In this document: positions 25,108-37,848 of the stretch, piece by piece
Layout: each line of letters starts with the position of its first letter
Position numbering within the stretch: the first letter of the stretch is position 1
Source: Callaeas wilsoni
Lineage: Eukaryota; Chordata; Aves; Passeriformes; Callaeidae
NCBI GenBank assembly: GCA_013398955.1
Contig: VWPU01013544.1
Coordinates: 56,856 to 120,855, forward strand
Reading direction: 5' to 3'
DNA length: 64,000 nt
Notes under the pieces: generated by a model
What the model was told of the DNA's origin: nothing
Database searches by the model: none
What the model saw: only the letters and a program-made list of their open reading frames with translations
Program-made: the position numbers and the translations under genes

Positions 25108-26219
25108 GTGTATTATGGACAAAATTTTGGTGTTGAAAACATCAGCAAAAATAGAAAATCTTTGAAGCATTGATGTGAAAAAGGCATCAGTCCTTTCCTT
25201 AAAGAATGGATGTGTCTTGGTGGTTGGAGGGGTTGTTTTAAGTGTTGTAACCAAGCTTACCTGAGGCTGGATGATGCTGTGTCCCTCAATTTATTCCTGC
25301 TGCCTTGGAAGGACTGTATAATCCTGTCAATAATTGATAACGATGAACAGAGGGAAAAGTTTTAGGAAATCTGGTGAGATTCGGGTTGCAAATGTCAGCT
25401 TTCTCCTTGAAATGCTTCCTTAGGCACTGGGTTACCAATTTTTACTATGCACAAAGAAAGAGTGGACATTTCTTTCAGGAAAGGGATATTAGTGGTTAAT
25501 AAATAATATTAATGATGGGTTTTAATAACTGCTGTGTGTGAACCAGTGATTACCACTTCTGGTAATTATCATTATCGAATTTGTTTGAAAGTAAAATGAA
25601 TAAATTGACAATTATTTGTCATAAGAATGTCATTGAACGTTAAAAAAGAATGATGAGTAGTAGTGATTTTTTAATTTTTATTTTTTTAAAGGGCTAGACT
25701 GAGGGACTCAGAGTGGACCAGGGAAATGGTCTTTTGGGAGTACTGAGTGGCAGGAATGCCTAGGATGTGATGTGTTCCCCTTGCAATGCGTGTTTATTTG
25801 GAGTGTGTCTCTCCAGCGATGGGTGGGAAGTGGTGTCACCAGGCTGGCGTGACCTTGTCACCCTGGGAGAGGAGCTGACTTGCTTAGTCAAAGGTGTGTG
25901 CTGCCAACAGATGACAGGGACTGGCTTTATGCAAATACCTGCAGGAAGGGGTGGATCCCTGTTTTCGGGAAGTGGCAGGACTCTTTAAAGCTACCTGCCT
26001 GATGTAACAGGGATGAGAGAGTGGCAGACAGAGCCACAGAGCCACAAGTGGAGAAAAAAGCCCCAGGAGACTGGAAATGCTTTGTTTGACAAATCCCTCG
26101 TTACAGCAAGGAGCAGCACGTTAATTCTACGTGGAAGGTTTTGCATAACTGCAGGAGGGTTTTTTTAAGCCTCATTCTTCAGAGCTGAAAAACATCTTTT
26201 TTTAGACTCTCTGTTTATT

Positions 26220-26375
26220 ACCTTGATAAACAGCAAAATGCTGCCACAGCAATTACCTTGATGATAAAGGGTCTGTAGACAGATACTTCCTGCGTTCATT
26301 TCCTACCCAGATAAGCTGCCAAAATCTGGGACTACCAATACAGGAAATGCTTTCAGTAGGAACTTCCTATCTGTT
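26220..26375. promoter_or_regulatory. Candidate intronic enhancer: GATA/ETS/RUNX-like motif cluster
   Basis: Within about 155 bp there are GATA sites at 26224-26229, 26262-26267 and 26309-26315 (AGATAAG), with weaker ones at 26281-26285 and, reversed, at 26368-26372. ETS cores (GGAA or TTCC) lie at 26287-26290, 26300-26303, 26343-26346, 26359-26362 and 26364-26367. A RUNX-like GCCACA is at 26243-26248, and the first GATA site overlaps a forkhead-like TAAACA. Blood and endothelial enhancers of ERG are known to combine GATA, ETS, RUNX and E-box sites, and ERG binds its own enhancers. Whether this is the orthologue of a described mammalian ERG enhancer cannot be decided without alignment. Confidence 0.4.
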
Positions 26376-27054
26376 AATATCTAATTCACTGAAAAGATCT
26401 AAGCCCTTCTTGTTTCATATAAAGGTAATGCTCTACCTGGTACCATTTAAACACTCAAGCCCCAGTACAGTGCATCTGTTACTGTAATAAATTTCAAACC
26501 AGTGCTGTTATCCTGGACTATGAAATATCAGAGTTTTTCTCTGCACTGGTAGGGACAGCGCTCCTGCATTTTATAATATTGGAAGTCAGGATGCTTCAAA
26601 ATCCACTGTCATTCTGTCAGATTAAAAACAAGCATCCTCCCTCCAACTCCTTGTTGCCCGAATCCTTTCCTTATTTCTGTATATCTCCAAGTAAAATATA
26701 CATTTCAGTAGTACTTGAGGTGGACTCTGCAGCAAATAGTTCAGGGCATTTGCTGGAGATCTTGGAGATTCATGGCCATTTTTTGCAATCCACGGTGCTC
26801 TACGTATTCAACCAAAATGACTGAAACAGAAGTTTTGCCTCACTGTGCTGGGAAATAAAACCGTGACTAACCTGTGTGTTTGAACCTCGGCTAAGGAAAA
26901 GAGAAACTCAGAGCAAAGGGAAAGGAAATAAAGACAGAAAACTTCCATTGCTAATTGTAACTTCAGAGTAATTTGTTTCATGCACATGAACAGGATGAAT
27001 GAGGATTTATGAAACCTGGAGTGAAATTGGCCAAAATGAAGTCAACAGCATGGC

Positions 27055-27546
27055 TTGACTGGGGCCAGGCTTTCACCCAAGTTATTCAGGAGTTCAGCCC
27101 ACAATTTCTGTGTTGTTTTGCCAGTGATTCCCCTGGAGTTGTTGCAGGTTTCTGCCACTATGACTGAGATGAGTATCTTGGCCTTTCCCTGTAGAATTGA
27201 GGAGTCCTTTGCTGTTGTGGCTTCAGATATATCCTACCTTTTCATCTGGGATGAGTATCCCGCATTCAGTTACCTCGTCAGCCTGCTGAATTCATGTTGT
27301 GGTCTGTATCTGAGGCCTGAGAATCTGGCTGGGTTTACTGAGGCTGGGAGTCCGAGGCTGGATTCACAGGCCCTTCCAGAGACCATCATGAATGCATCCC
27401 TTGGAGGTCTCTTGGCTGTGGGACAGGAGGGCTGCTGCTGTGGGAGGGCATCTGACCCAAAACCCCAGATACTGCAGAGGGTTCTGCAAGCTGGGAGTTG
27501 GTTACGGCAAGTGATTTTCCCAAGGCCACGGGTGAAGAAGCTTTAG
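27055..27546 (+). other. Unexplained 163-codon open frame, probably not a gene
   Basis: This is the longest ATG-initiated frame in the intron that is not explained by CR1. It has no recognisable domain, no obvious Kozak or splice context and no repeat signature I can name. In 64 kb searched in six frames, a frame this long can occur by chance. Listed so that it can be checked. Confidence 0.15.
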
Positions 27547-29892
27547 GAAGTTGCCCCTTGGCTTTGTGCTCACAGGGGTGCTGGGGAAATGCACACTTTG
27601 TCCTGAAATCAATGTTCCTCAGATGTGGTTTAGTCAGCTCTTATCTGCTCACATAAATTTTTATTATTGTTAATCTTTGGCGTATTCACATCAACTTTCC
27701 TCATGCGTCAGGTATTCCCTTGGAAGTGCTCAAAACTGTTGCTTTTTACTAATCAGATCAACTCACTAAGGTGGCGGCCAGAGACATTCTTCACATTATT
27801 TCCACACAGGCATTACCTTTTAAAAAATTTCCCCTGGTTTGTCATTGAGGCATCGTTACCTCTGCTGTTTTCATGGGATTCAGAATCCAATTGTTTAGTC
27901 TACGTAAAGGGGAGAAAACGAGGGGGATCCTGTGCCTTTAATGTTGTTTATAACGGTTGGACAGAGCTTGTCAGGTGAAGGTTAATTGCTCTCCAGTTAA
28001 AGCAGTTCTCTGCACAGATGGGTTATCAGGGCTGAACACTCGTTACAAGATTAATCTCGTTTCCGACAAGACTTCCCTTTCCTCCAACTGATTTTTGCTC
28101 AGCCATTGGACCTGTCACCAGCCGTTAAGAGAAGGGTGGGTTACCTCTGGGATATTAATGCCTGTGAGCAGTGAAACAATGCAGAGTGTGTGTCATATCG
28201 GCAGGGAACATCTTTAGGAGACAGCACATTTCAGAGCTCTTCTGAAGGTCGAGATTCATAAACAACAGAAACAATTGGGAGCGTTTGTGTTAACCCTCCT
28301 CGTGGACACAAACTCGTAAGCTCCTTTTTTGTGTCCCTCCTCACCTCTTTGGACCTGTTTCTTCAGGTCCAGAAGTGTGTTTTTGGTGAAAATTTTAGCC
28401 AACAAAGCAACCCCAGTGAGATGTGGAACCCAAGATGCTTCTGTCCAGTCGATTGATGGATGAGGCCTTCAGTTCATGCTTAAATGAGAGGAAAGAAATC
28501 ACGGTGACCACTCAAAGAAATCCAAACTTTCGGAGTTCTCTCTTGGGCTCTAAGCAAACCTGTTGAATTTTCCACTTTTTCCAAGCTGGAGTCATTCAGA
28601 ACTGGATCCACTGGTCCGCAGAGGTATGAGGTGGATATGAAGTGAGAGGAGAAGCAGACACGCCATGTTCTTAGCACAGTATTGCCTTTCCAGCCAAGGC
28701 TGCAAGCAGCTCCGCCAGTCCAGGCTCATCCTGAGCATTTGGATGGACTGAGTTCAAGGAGGCCGCGGCACGAACACAAAAGTCTCACTGGATTTTTTGG
28801 GTTTATTTCAGGAGTTCTGATACAACCAAAATAACACAACTTGGCAGAAGGCTCTGGCTGCCAGCTTTCTGCCACGCAGCTTCAGTCGGTAAATTCCAAA
28901 ACACGAAACAAATACTCAAGGCAACAAACAGGGTAGCTCTGATGTTTCCTCTGAGTTTCCTGTCCTGGCTTGGGATCAGCTCCATCCTGTCGATGGTGCT
29001 GAGTCTCTCCATTGACTTCTGTGAACTTTGAGTCAGGCTGGGTTGTCCCAGCCAAGAAATCAGCTCTGTGGAGGGTCGTGGGCTGCACGGCATTCATTGG
29101 ATGGTTTGTTTTTAATTTGGTTTATAAACGTGCAACAAAACGAACAAATTATATAAAAACCACGTTTTGTTAAGAAACATCTATCTACACGCTTCCGACA
29201 ATTTCTTAAGTTTCTTTTTTCAATTTTCTTTTAATCATCAGGTAGTTTAATAACCTTACTGCTGAATTCTTAGGGTTTCTCATACTAGCGTGATTAAAAA
29301 TGCATTTTCCTTTGATTTAGAATCCACAGGGTTTAAGGAAATTTACTTGCTCCACTTATAAAGCTGAAATGAAAGGTAGACAGGAATGTAACCTTTGGAT
29401 GTCATCCTCTTCAGCACTGTGCATTCAGAGCCAAAGCAATTCAAGAGAGTGAATTCCATTACTGGTTCTAATAAGATAGGAAAAGTGCGTAGTAAATCTT
29501 TACAATGCCAACTAAATCACTGGTGCTTTATGCCAAAGGAGGCAAGTTTAGTAGAAGGTTTTTAAATGGGCCAGGTTGAATTATTTTTAAAAGAAGAGGG
29601 TCCCTAAGAGGTTGTTAAAGCTCTACTTAGAGCCTTGAATACAGATCTTGTTTTTCAAAATGCTGGTCGAGTTGAGAGTTCCTGCTGTCTGTGCTCTGTG
29701 AGAATTCAGATGGAATTTTGAAGAGGGACATTTACACACAATTAGGAATTGTTGTTGTGCTACTTACCTGATGTGAGAAAACCCTTCCTTGTCAATACCA
29801 CCTTTCTAGAAAAAGGGAATTGAAAGTAGTCAGCTCTTTTTTTTCCAAGGAAAGGTTTTGTTCAGCAAAATAATGGAATCTTAAATGCGAAG

Positions 29893-30088
29893 GCAGTGAG
29901 GCCCTGGCACAGGGTGCCCAGAGCAGCTGTGGCTGCCCCTGGATCCCTGGCAGTGCCCAAGGCCAGGTTGGACATTGGGGCTTGGAGCAGCCTGGGACAG
30001 TGGAAGGTGTCCCTGCCATGGCAGGGGTGGCATTGAGTGATCTTTGAGGTCCCTTCCAACTCAAACCATTCCGTGATTTTACGATGAT
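29893..30088 (+). repeat. CR1 LINE 3' end, plus orientation
   Basis: Runs from 'gaggccctggcacagggtgc' through the standard blocks to 'accattccgtgattttacga'. It is 5'-truncated and belongs to the abundant subfamily. Confidence 0.9.
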
Positions 30089-30356
30089 TTGGTTTTCTCG
30101 CTTACAATAGGAAGCTTTAGATCCAGACATTCAAAATCAACTACGAATTGTGATGCTGTTTGTTGGGCAAGTGGGTTGCAGATCTTTTGCAACATCTTTT
30201 TTAAAAAAATGCATTTAAATAGATGTTAAAAATATTTTGAATTAAAGCACAGTCTGTAAAATGTACATCTAAATTGTCAACTTCAAACTCATTCTGTGTG
30301 AATTTTCTTTCTGTGGTGCCCAGATCCTTTTCAATCAGCGTGAATTTGAAATCTTA

Positions 30357-30685
30357 CAGAATCCCAGGATCCTTGAGGTTGGAAAAGCCCTCCCAGCCCA
30401 TGGAGTCCCAGCTGTGCCCGATGCCCACCTTGTCCCCAGCCCAGAGCTCTGAGTGCCACCTCCAGGTGACACCTCCAGGGATGGGCTCTCCAAACCTCCC
30501 TGGGCAGCCCCTGCCGAGGCCTGAGCACCCTTTCCATGGGGAAATCCCTGCTGGTGCCCACCCTGAGCCTCCCCTGGCCCAGCCTGAGGCCGTTCCCTCT
30601 CCTCCTGTCCCTGTTCCCTGGGAGCAGAGCCCGACCCCCCCGGCTGCCCCCTCCTGTCAGGGAGCTGTGGAGAATGACAAGGTGT
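30357..30685 (-). repeat. CR1 LINE 3' end, minus orientation (second subfamily)
   Basis: Starts 'agaatcccaggatccttgag' and is nearly the same as the copy at 48496-48690 ('tggaaaagccctcccagccc' and 'cagcccagagctctgagtgc' occur in both). It differs from the abundant subfamily. Confidence 0.85.
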
Positions 30686-31890
30686 CTCTTATTTACCATC
30701 TTCAGATTTACTTCTTTTTCTCCATACCTTCATCACCTACTTAATGTAACCTTTTACAACCCAGACCAGATTAAATTCCATTTCAGATATGTTTCTCTTC
30801 CGAGCTTGGGTCTTCATAATCCTGTTTTCCTCTTCCGTAGAGGTTTTGTTTGGCCTCGATCTCTGTCAGTCTCATCTGCTTCTTGGAGGATGCAATTCTC
30901 GCCAGCTCTCACCATTTTTATTGGGAATCTTGAGATATTTAGCAACTAAGGGGCAGTTTCTTGAATTACGTGAACATTTGAAATATTCAGTGTTCACTGA
31001 CAAAAGGCTCTAGTTACAAAAATTTTACCTTAATAGCCAAGATACAGACCCAAAACACGATGGATTTAATTACTTTTTTTTTCCAAGGCCTGTCTTCAAA
31101 GCTTGCTGGTTTGTAAGTTGGATTCGGATGTTTTCTTGTTATCAGTTTAAATCTTATTCCTGAAGGTGTTAAAAAATAAAGTTGGTGGTTTAACCTCTTG
31201 AAGAAATGTATTTGCTGTGGAGTAACTGCCAAAAGCTTCAGCTCATGTGCTGAAAAATTTGAAAATATTCAAATTTTGCATCACAAAATTGTGATGATAG
31301 GATCACAAGTAAAGATAACGCATCTCTATTTATATATTTGTAGAAATTTTCCCTCCAAATATTGAAATTTAGAGGGCTTGAAGACTTTTATGACACTGGA
31401 GAGGATCAATTAAGGGGGCTCTAGGTTGCTTGAGAAAGGTCAGCATTAAGTGGGGTGTCTATGATCCCCAAGGAATTGCTTTCGGGTTTTTTCCTCTTCT
31501 AATTCTCTGTTTCTTTCCTTAGTGGAAAGAAGAGAAATTCAGAAGGTTGAATAAGAAGCTGAGTTAAAATGTTGCAAAATATTTTATATGAATGTCTCAA
31601 GGTAGAAAGCAGTGGGATGTGATATTGAAATTAAGGTGACCATAAAGAATGTTAAATTTTCTGTCAGTAAAAATGTTCAGAATTCACAATGACATGACCT
31701 TAAAAATCACGGAATTTCAGGGAATAATGTACATATTGTTTGTCTTATCTGCCTTCTAATTCACAACTCTCTTACTGAAAATGAAAACCAACAGTCTTTA
31801 TAGCTGACGCTAGAATTTAGGTTCAGAGGAACCTAAGGTTCAGTAAGATCATGAAAGTTGGCAGCCACCATTGTTAAAAAGGAAGCTGGA

Positions 31891-32210
31891 TAAATCCTCA
31901 GAATTAACTCTTTTGAAATCCTAGTTAAACAGGATTGGGATGATGCTGAAAATGAAGTTCCTAAGCTAAAGATGCTAAAACTAGATGCTCAGAAGAAGGA
32001 GGAACTTGATTTAAAATTTGATTTAAAATAATTTTCCAACTACTCCATGAACAACTGAAGCAAGAATTATCAGTGCCAGTCAGTACTGCTAAGAAACCAA
32101 ACCAGAGTGAAAGATGGGAAAACAAAATCTGTTGAGGAAGTTCTTTGAGTCATGAAGTGTCCTAAGGAGGACAAAGTTTTCAATGTTTTTGAAGCTGTCA
32201 GTTTAGTATA
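31891..32210 (+). pseudogene. Possible coding-derived remnant (processed pseudogene?), identity unknown
   Basis: From 31894 to 32028 the plus frame stays open and gives a charged, coding-like peptide including DWDDAENEVPKLKML and DAQKKEELDLK, then a stop at 32029-32031. After a frame shift, 32050 onward reads EQLKQELSVPV and then SERWENK before another stop. Runs of acidic and lysine-rich residues with balanced codons are unlike the neighbouring stop-rich intron. This looks like a decayed retrocopy of a nuclear-type acidic protein, but I do not recognise the parent gene. It could also be chance. Confidence 0.25.
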
Positions 32211-32734
32211 GAAGAGACACTATCAGAAAAGAGAACCAAAGTCGTCATACTCTGAATTTTCATGGCAGTGAGTATAAACTGTAATCTCCAGTGTTTCGGA
32301 GACCATCTAAAGTCACCAGGCTTGTTTAAATAAATGAGAAGGTGGCCAAGCAAAGGAGAACAGAGGCTCAAACTCCCAAAAAAAGTCTGGATTTGCAAAC
32401 AAAGAAGTGCTGTGCAAAATATTGCCTCAATTACCGCTGAGTTTCTCAGATTCCCTGGCTGACTGTTGTATTCCAGACCTTCCCAGTGCTCCAGCCACCA
32501 GCAGAAACCCTCTGGTATCACAGACCTCAGCCTGATTTTAATCATTAATAGTCTTTTCTTCACCAGATTTCTTTGATCTCATTTTGCACTACTTCATCTC
32601 TTCCTCTGTCGTCTTTTTACTCAGATTGCAATCTCTTTGTTTTATTTAATCCTCAGTTGCACTCAACTTCTAAACACCCATTTCTGGAGGACAGAGCTGG
32701 TTTTACGCTATTTGTCTCTCTTGGAGAGAGACTT

Positions 32735-33030
32735 TCCACAAGGGCATGGAGTGGCAGGACAAGGGGGAATGGCTTCAAACTGCCAGGGGGCAGGGATGGA
32801 TGGGATATTGGGCAGGAATTGTTCCCCGGGAGGGTGGGCAGGCCCTGGCACAGGGTGCCCAGAGCAGCTGTGGCTGCCCCTGGATCCCTGGCAGTGCCCA
32901 AGGCCAGGTTGGACATTGGGGCTTGGAGCAGCCTGGGACAGTGGGAGGTGTCCCTGCTCATGGCAGGGGTGGCACTGGATGAGCTTTGAGGTCCCTTCCA
33001 ACCCACACCATTCCATGATTCTGTGATCTT
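32735..33030 (+). repeat. CR1 LINE 3' end, plus orientation
   Basis: Starts around 'aagggcatggagtggcagga' and ends at 'ccattccatgattctgtgat'. Full block order of the abundant subfamily. Confidence 0.9.
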
Positions 33031-34384
33031 CACACAACCATCTTACACCCCTTCCAAACAGAACCACAGTTCACCCAGCTCGGCAAATTCAGGTCTTGTT
33101 GAAATGTTTCTAACAGTAGTTTGCTCACATGGGAAAATCCTTCCCTCTGAATAATGAAAATAAGGGAGGGAAACAGTCCCAAATTTATCATCATCAGCCT
33201 GTTGTTTACTCCTGTTGTTGCTGGATGGGACATTTTGGCTTTTTTAATTGCCATGTGATGGGTGCTGACTCTGGCAGAGGACTGGGAGAGAGAATTTTCG
33301 GTTACATCCACAGATCCTCACAGTGACGTGAAAAAATCACTCTGTATTTTCAGATATTTTGGTTTATTTTCACATTCCCATCTGAGACACGTTCATTGTG
33401 ATTTTCAGAGATTTTCTGTTTCCCAGAGAATTTTCATTAATAGCCTTTGAGAGCTTTTCATCTGACTTGAAATGGGACATTATTCTGCTCAGCTGCTAAA
33501 ATTGCATGGGCTGCCACTAAGCTTAGTTAATGACGAAGTTGTTCTAGTCCTTTGAGAAATAGCTATTAATTAGATACTCTTAGCTCTTAGTTGCAAATAG
33601 TTCTATTTATGGCAATAGAAATGCTCATATAAAAGATAAATTTGGAATGCAGAATTTTTAGCTACCAAGTTTTAAAATGAGCGGTGCGGTTTTCGTTGCA
33701 AGGATTGATGATTTCACTGACACTTCAAAAATACTGTAAAAATTAGAAAAACATCCTGAGAGATGTTCCTAGAAATACAGAATCAGGAGCTTTGGACTTT
33801 GAAATAAATAAGAACTAATTTTTAAAATAACTGACTTAAAAATATCCTTTGTAAATGTCACAAATATAATATGTAATGTAGTCAGCATACAAAACCTATC
33901 TGTAGGAGGAGTAAAATGCAAGAAGATGTGGCAGGAATTCTAAGTGTTTCTAGCAAACATTTTCTCTACAGTTGTGTCTGAAGCCTGAAGCTTCAGAGGG
34001 TCATAAACAGCTTTGAAACACGCCTGGTCAGTGATGAAATACTCAACATGAGGAAACAGAAAATTTTACTGAAGCTTTAGATCTCTTTTCCATATTCTTA
34101 CAAAAGAGTTGGCTTCTAAAGATCTGTTTTAGATTTCATTTCAGTCTCACTGGAAGTATCTTATAAGAAAGCTTTTATATATTTAAAAGATGTTCCGAAG
34201 AGTCAGACAAAACCAGTAATGTGTTTCTGCTGACTCTGATGGAGCAAAATGTGTTTTGCTAATTGTTTTGGTAAAATTAGTGTGTGAAATCCTCAACAAT
34301 CTGTGTTTGGCTGGCTGAAAATTTACGGTCTTGAGAAATTGATGCTTTGAACAGATGCCCAGTTCAGACATAGATACCAACAAC

Positions 34385-34695
34385 AAGGATGGAGAGGGGC
34401 TCTGCAAAGGCCTGGAGGGACAGGACAAGGGGGAATGGCTTCACATGGCCAGAGGGCAGGGATGGATGGGATATTGGGAAGGAATTGTTCCCTGAGAGGG
34501 TGGGGAGGCCCTGGCACAGGGTGCCCAGAGAAGCTGTGGCTGCCCCTGGATCCCTGGCAGTATCCAAGGCCAGGTTGGACATTGGGGCTTGGAGCAGCCT
34601 GGGACAGTGGGAGGTGTCCCTGCCCATGGCAGGGGGGTGGAATGAGACGATCTTTGAGGTCCTTTTCAACCGAAACCATTCTGGGATTCTCCAGT
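34385..34695 (+). repeat. CR1 LINE 3' end, plus orientation
   Basis: Runs from 'aggatggagaggggctctgc' to 'aaccattctgggattctcca'. Same subfamily as the minus-strand copy at 35715-36310, with which it forms an inverted pair about 1 kb apart. Confidence 0.9.
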
Positions 34696-34924
34696 ACTCA
34701 AGGCTGGACACCTCCGTGTGCATCATACTTAACTCCTTGCCTTGCAATGTATCAATCACTCCCCAAATACAAAAGCCTCATTACCACGATGTGTTCCAGG
34801 TGAACTGAATGATGTATTAAGAATAAGACTTTTCTTGCTCAAAGTCCAATCTTCAGATTGCCACGCTCTCAGAGGGAAAATAAAACACAAAAAGCTGACC
34901 TTCCTGCTATCATGTCAAGAGAGC

Positions 34925-35088
34925 ACAGTTTGCCCAGAGAAGCTGTGGATTCCCCGTCCCTGGAAGTGTCCATGGCCAGGCTGGATGGGGCTTGGAGCAC
35001 CCTGGGGTAGTGGAAGGTGTCCCTGCCCACAGCAGGGAGTGGGAATGAGATGATCTTTAAGGTCCTTTCCAACCCAAACCTTTGCTTT
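34925..35088 (+). repeat. CR1 fragment, plus orientation
   Basis: Diverged and internally deleted copy: 'tttgcccagagaagctgtgg' to 'ggtcctttccaacccaaacc'. It has lost part of the 'ggttggacattggggcttgg' region. Confidence 0.8.
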
Positions 35089-35714
35089 TCCTTCCCCTTT
35101 CATCAGGCTTTTCTCTTCACCTTCATTCCACTTCTTGCCTCTCTGCCTAGTAGCCTTTCATTATTTATTATTTTCTGGTCTTTCAAATTGAAAAAATAAC
35201 CTCTGGCACAACTGTGACAGCCACGCTGGTCACACTTTGCATTTAACTTGTGCTTTGTATCTATTTGCCTCAGCTTGCATCTCTTCTGTGTTAGCTGTAA
35301 GCATTTTCTGACAAGATCTGTCTAATCCTTTGCCTTAGTTCTGTGCCCAAGACAGCAGAGTCCATTTATTTCTTGCGTTTAGCACTGCGTAAAATTTGTG
35401 GTTACTAAATGCTTTTGAGGCACTGGAAAGGTCCTTTTTGCTGCAGAATTATGGCAGTTTAAGTACAAGTCCACAGTAGGAAGTCAGCACATTGTGACAT
35501 GAGTGTTGCCCCACACCTCCCTCTCTGCAGAGTGCACCTTTCATGGTCATGCCAGGTCTCACTGACAGATGGCTGTGTTTGGGTTTTCATTGCACTGACT
35601 GCAACATCTGTGGGTTTGCATCTTTTATCAACAGAAAAAGAGAAAGGAACCACATTTTTCTCTTTCATTACAGAAGCTGTGTCTCCCTTCCCAAAGATTT
35701 TGAAGCTGGTCAGA

Positions 35715-36310
35715 TTCTTGATTTCATAGATTCATAGTATAGTTTGGGGTGGAAGGAACCTTAAAGCTTATCCAGTTCCAACCCCCTGCCATGCGCAGGA
35801 ACACCTTCCACTGTCCCAGGCTGCTCCAAGCCCCAATGTCCAACCTCGCCTTGGGCACTGCCAGGGATCCAGGGGCAGCCACAGCTGCTCTGGGCACCCT
35901 GTGCCAGGGCCTCCCCACCCTCCCAGGGAACAATTCCTGCCCAAGATCCCATCTAGCCCTGCCCACTGGCAGTCTGAAGCCATTCCCCCTTGTCCTGTCA
36001 CTGCATATCCTCATCAAAAGTCCATCTCCATCTCTCTTGGAGCCCCTTTTAGCCCTGGCAGGGGCTCTGAGATCTCCCTGGAGCCTTCTCTTCTCCAGGT
36101 GAACACCCCCAGCTGTCCCAGCCTGGCTCCAGAGCAGAGGGGCTCCAGCCCTGGGATCAACTTCATGACTTCCTCTGAACTCTCTCCAGCAGCTCCCTGT
36201 GCTGGGCCCCAGGGCTGGGGCAGCTCTGCAGGTGGGGTCTCACCTGAGCAGGGCACAGGGACAGAATTCCCCCTTTCCTGCTGCCCAGGCTGGGGGATCA
36301 GCCCAGGCCA
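35715..36310 (-). repeat. CR1 LINE, minus orientation, about 595 bp (longest copy)
   Basis: Starts at the tip ('gattcatagtatagtttggg') and continues well past the common 5' truncation point into 'agccctggcaggggctctga', 'ggctccagccctgggatcaa' and 'ccccctttcctgctgcccag'. It is the least truncated CR1 in the window. Confidence 0.85.
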
Positions 36311-37063
36311 AAGTTTGGGGAAGAGCATTCCAATTGAAATTGCAAGATTCTACACAAGTTTTTTTTCTTACTTGAATAATCCTCATGGACAGAAAGGCTG
36401 AATTGATCTGTTCCTTCCTTCTTTTTATTCCTTCAAATAGAGAAACAGGATTTTAAAATGGCATTGTAACATTTATCATTTTCTTGTATCACACGTGTCT
36501 CAGTGAGTGGTTTTTATTCCTACGGGAGCTCGGTGCATAGGTTTTCTTGGTCTACTGAATAGCAGGAGCACTGGAGATTGCTCAGGTCAGCCAGGAGCTA
36601 AATGAACAATCTCATCTGGTTTTCCCTTCTTACCGAACAACATTTATCATTTCGCTTTATTTAGTCCATGCTTTCATTTTATTAGATTGCAGAGAAGCAT
36701 AAATGGTGTCTGTTTACATTCCTTACTGATTCAACTTGAAGTATTGACCAAGTATGGCTCGAGGAGTCTATAAAAAGATGGGGTAGTTTCTGGCTCTCCG
36801 ACATGTAAAGGTGTTCCTGGAAGCTCCAGACCCAGAGCCCAAATCAGTTAAGCCTCCTCGACGATTTTGAAACCTCAAATCCTTTGAAATAGTTGGCAAC
36901 CTGCCTGTTGCATATTTACAGTTACACAACTCACAACTCTTCCCCTCTGTGACTTCTAAAAGTTCCTCCTTCCTTTTTTCTCTAGGTCCCTTGGCAGCAT
37001 CACAGCAGCTCTTCTGCCTCCCTCCCGCTCTTCCCCGCCTTCCCCCCAGCCCTCCTCCCCTTT

Positions 37064-37080
37064 ATCTCTCTCTCTCTCTT
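37064..37080. repeat. (TC)n microsatellite
   Basis: Short TC dinucleotide run at the end of a longer pyrimidine-rich strand segment. Confidence 0.8.
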
Positions 37081-37815
37081 TGGTATGGCACATTGTTCTG
37101 GGGAAATGGGTTGTTTTGAGTTCACACTTTGTTTTCCTGCTGTTTTTCTGGGAAGCTGGATGTGGCACGAAAGATATGGGAACAGCTTGTAGGAAATGGG
37201 TTTGTTTGGGGAAACAATAAAAGAGAAACAGCCTGCATACCTCTCTACCTCTCCTGGATGTTGGAAGGCCTGGATTACAGTATATAAAGACATTTTGGGG
37301 GTCATTTTTCAATTCAGCCCAAAGAGAAGCAAATCAAAATATTATCTTTTGGCGTATCTGAAGCTTTGCATCCACCCAGCTTCATTTCTTGTAGCAGTGT
37401 GTATTAGACACTTGTCAGTGAGGTGTGGGGAAAACCATCTTAAAGGTTTCTATTGCTGTGGTAAGTGCAGATCTCCCAGTTCTGGACAGGAGATGCTCTT
37501 CATTTGCATTGATATTCTCAGTTCACTTTTTCATCAGTGGCAGCAGCTGATCTTTTTTGTCCTCCTGGAGCTGATGTTGGTGCTGCTGCAAAAACCAGTC
37601 AATGTCAAAGCTGCAGGGCCTGGATTTTGACTGGTAACTTTGGTAATCACTAGTTTGGAAGAAATATTGCCACAGGGAAAAGCTGCAGGATTTTTCTTGC
37701 CACCACATCAAAGATATTGCCATGTGCCTTTTCCTTTTCTTCTTTACATGAAAAATTAAAAATGGGCCACAACCTGTTTATGCTGCATATGAGATTCGGT
37801 AGAGAGCCACAAGCT

Positions 37816-37848
37816 CATACAATCATAAAATGGTTTGAGTTGGAAGAT
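37816..37848 (-). repeat. CR1 3' tip fragment, minus orientation
   Basis: About 30 bp of the CR1 terminus only ('cataaaatggtttgagttgg'). Confidence 0.6.
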
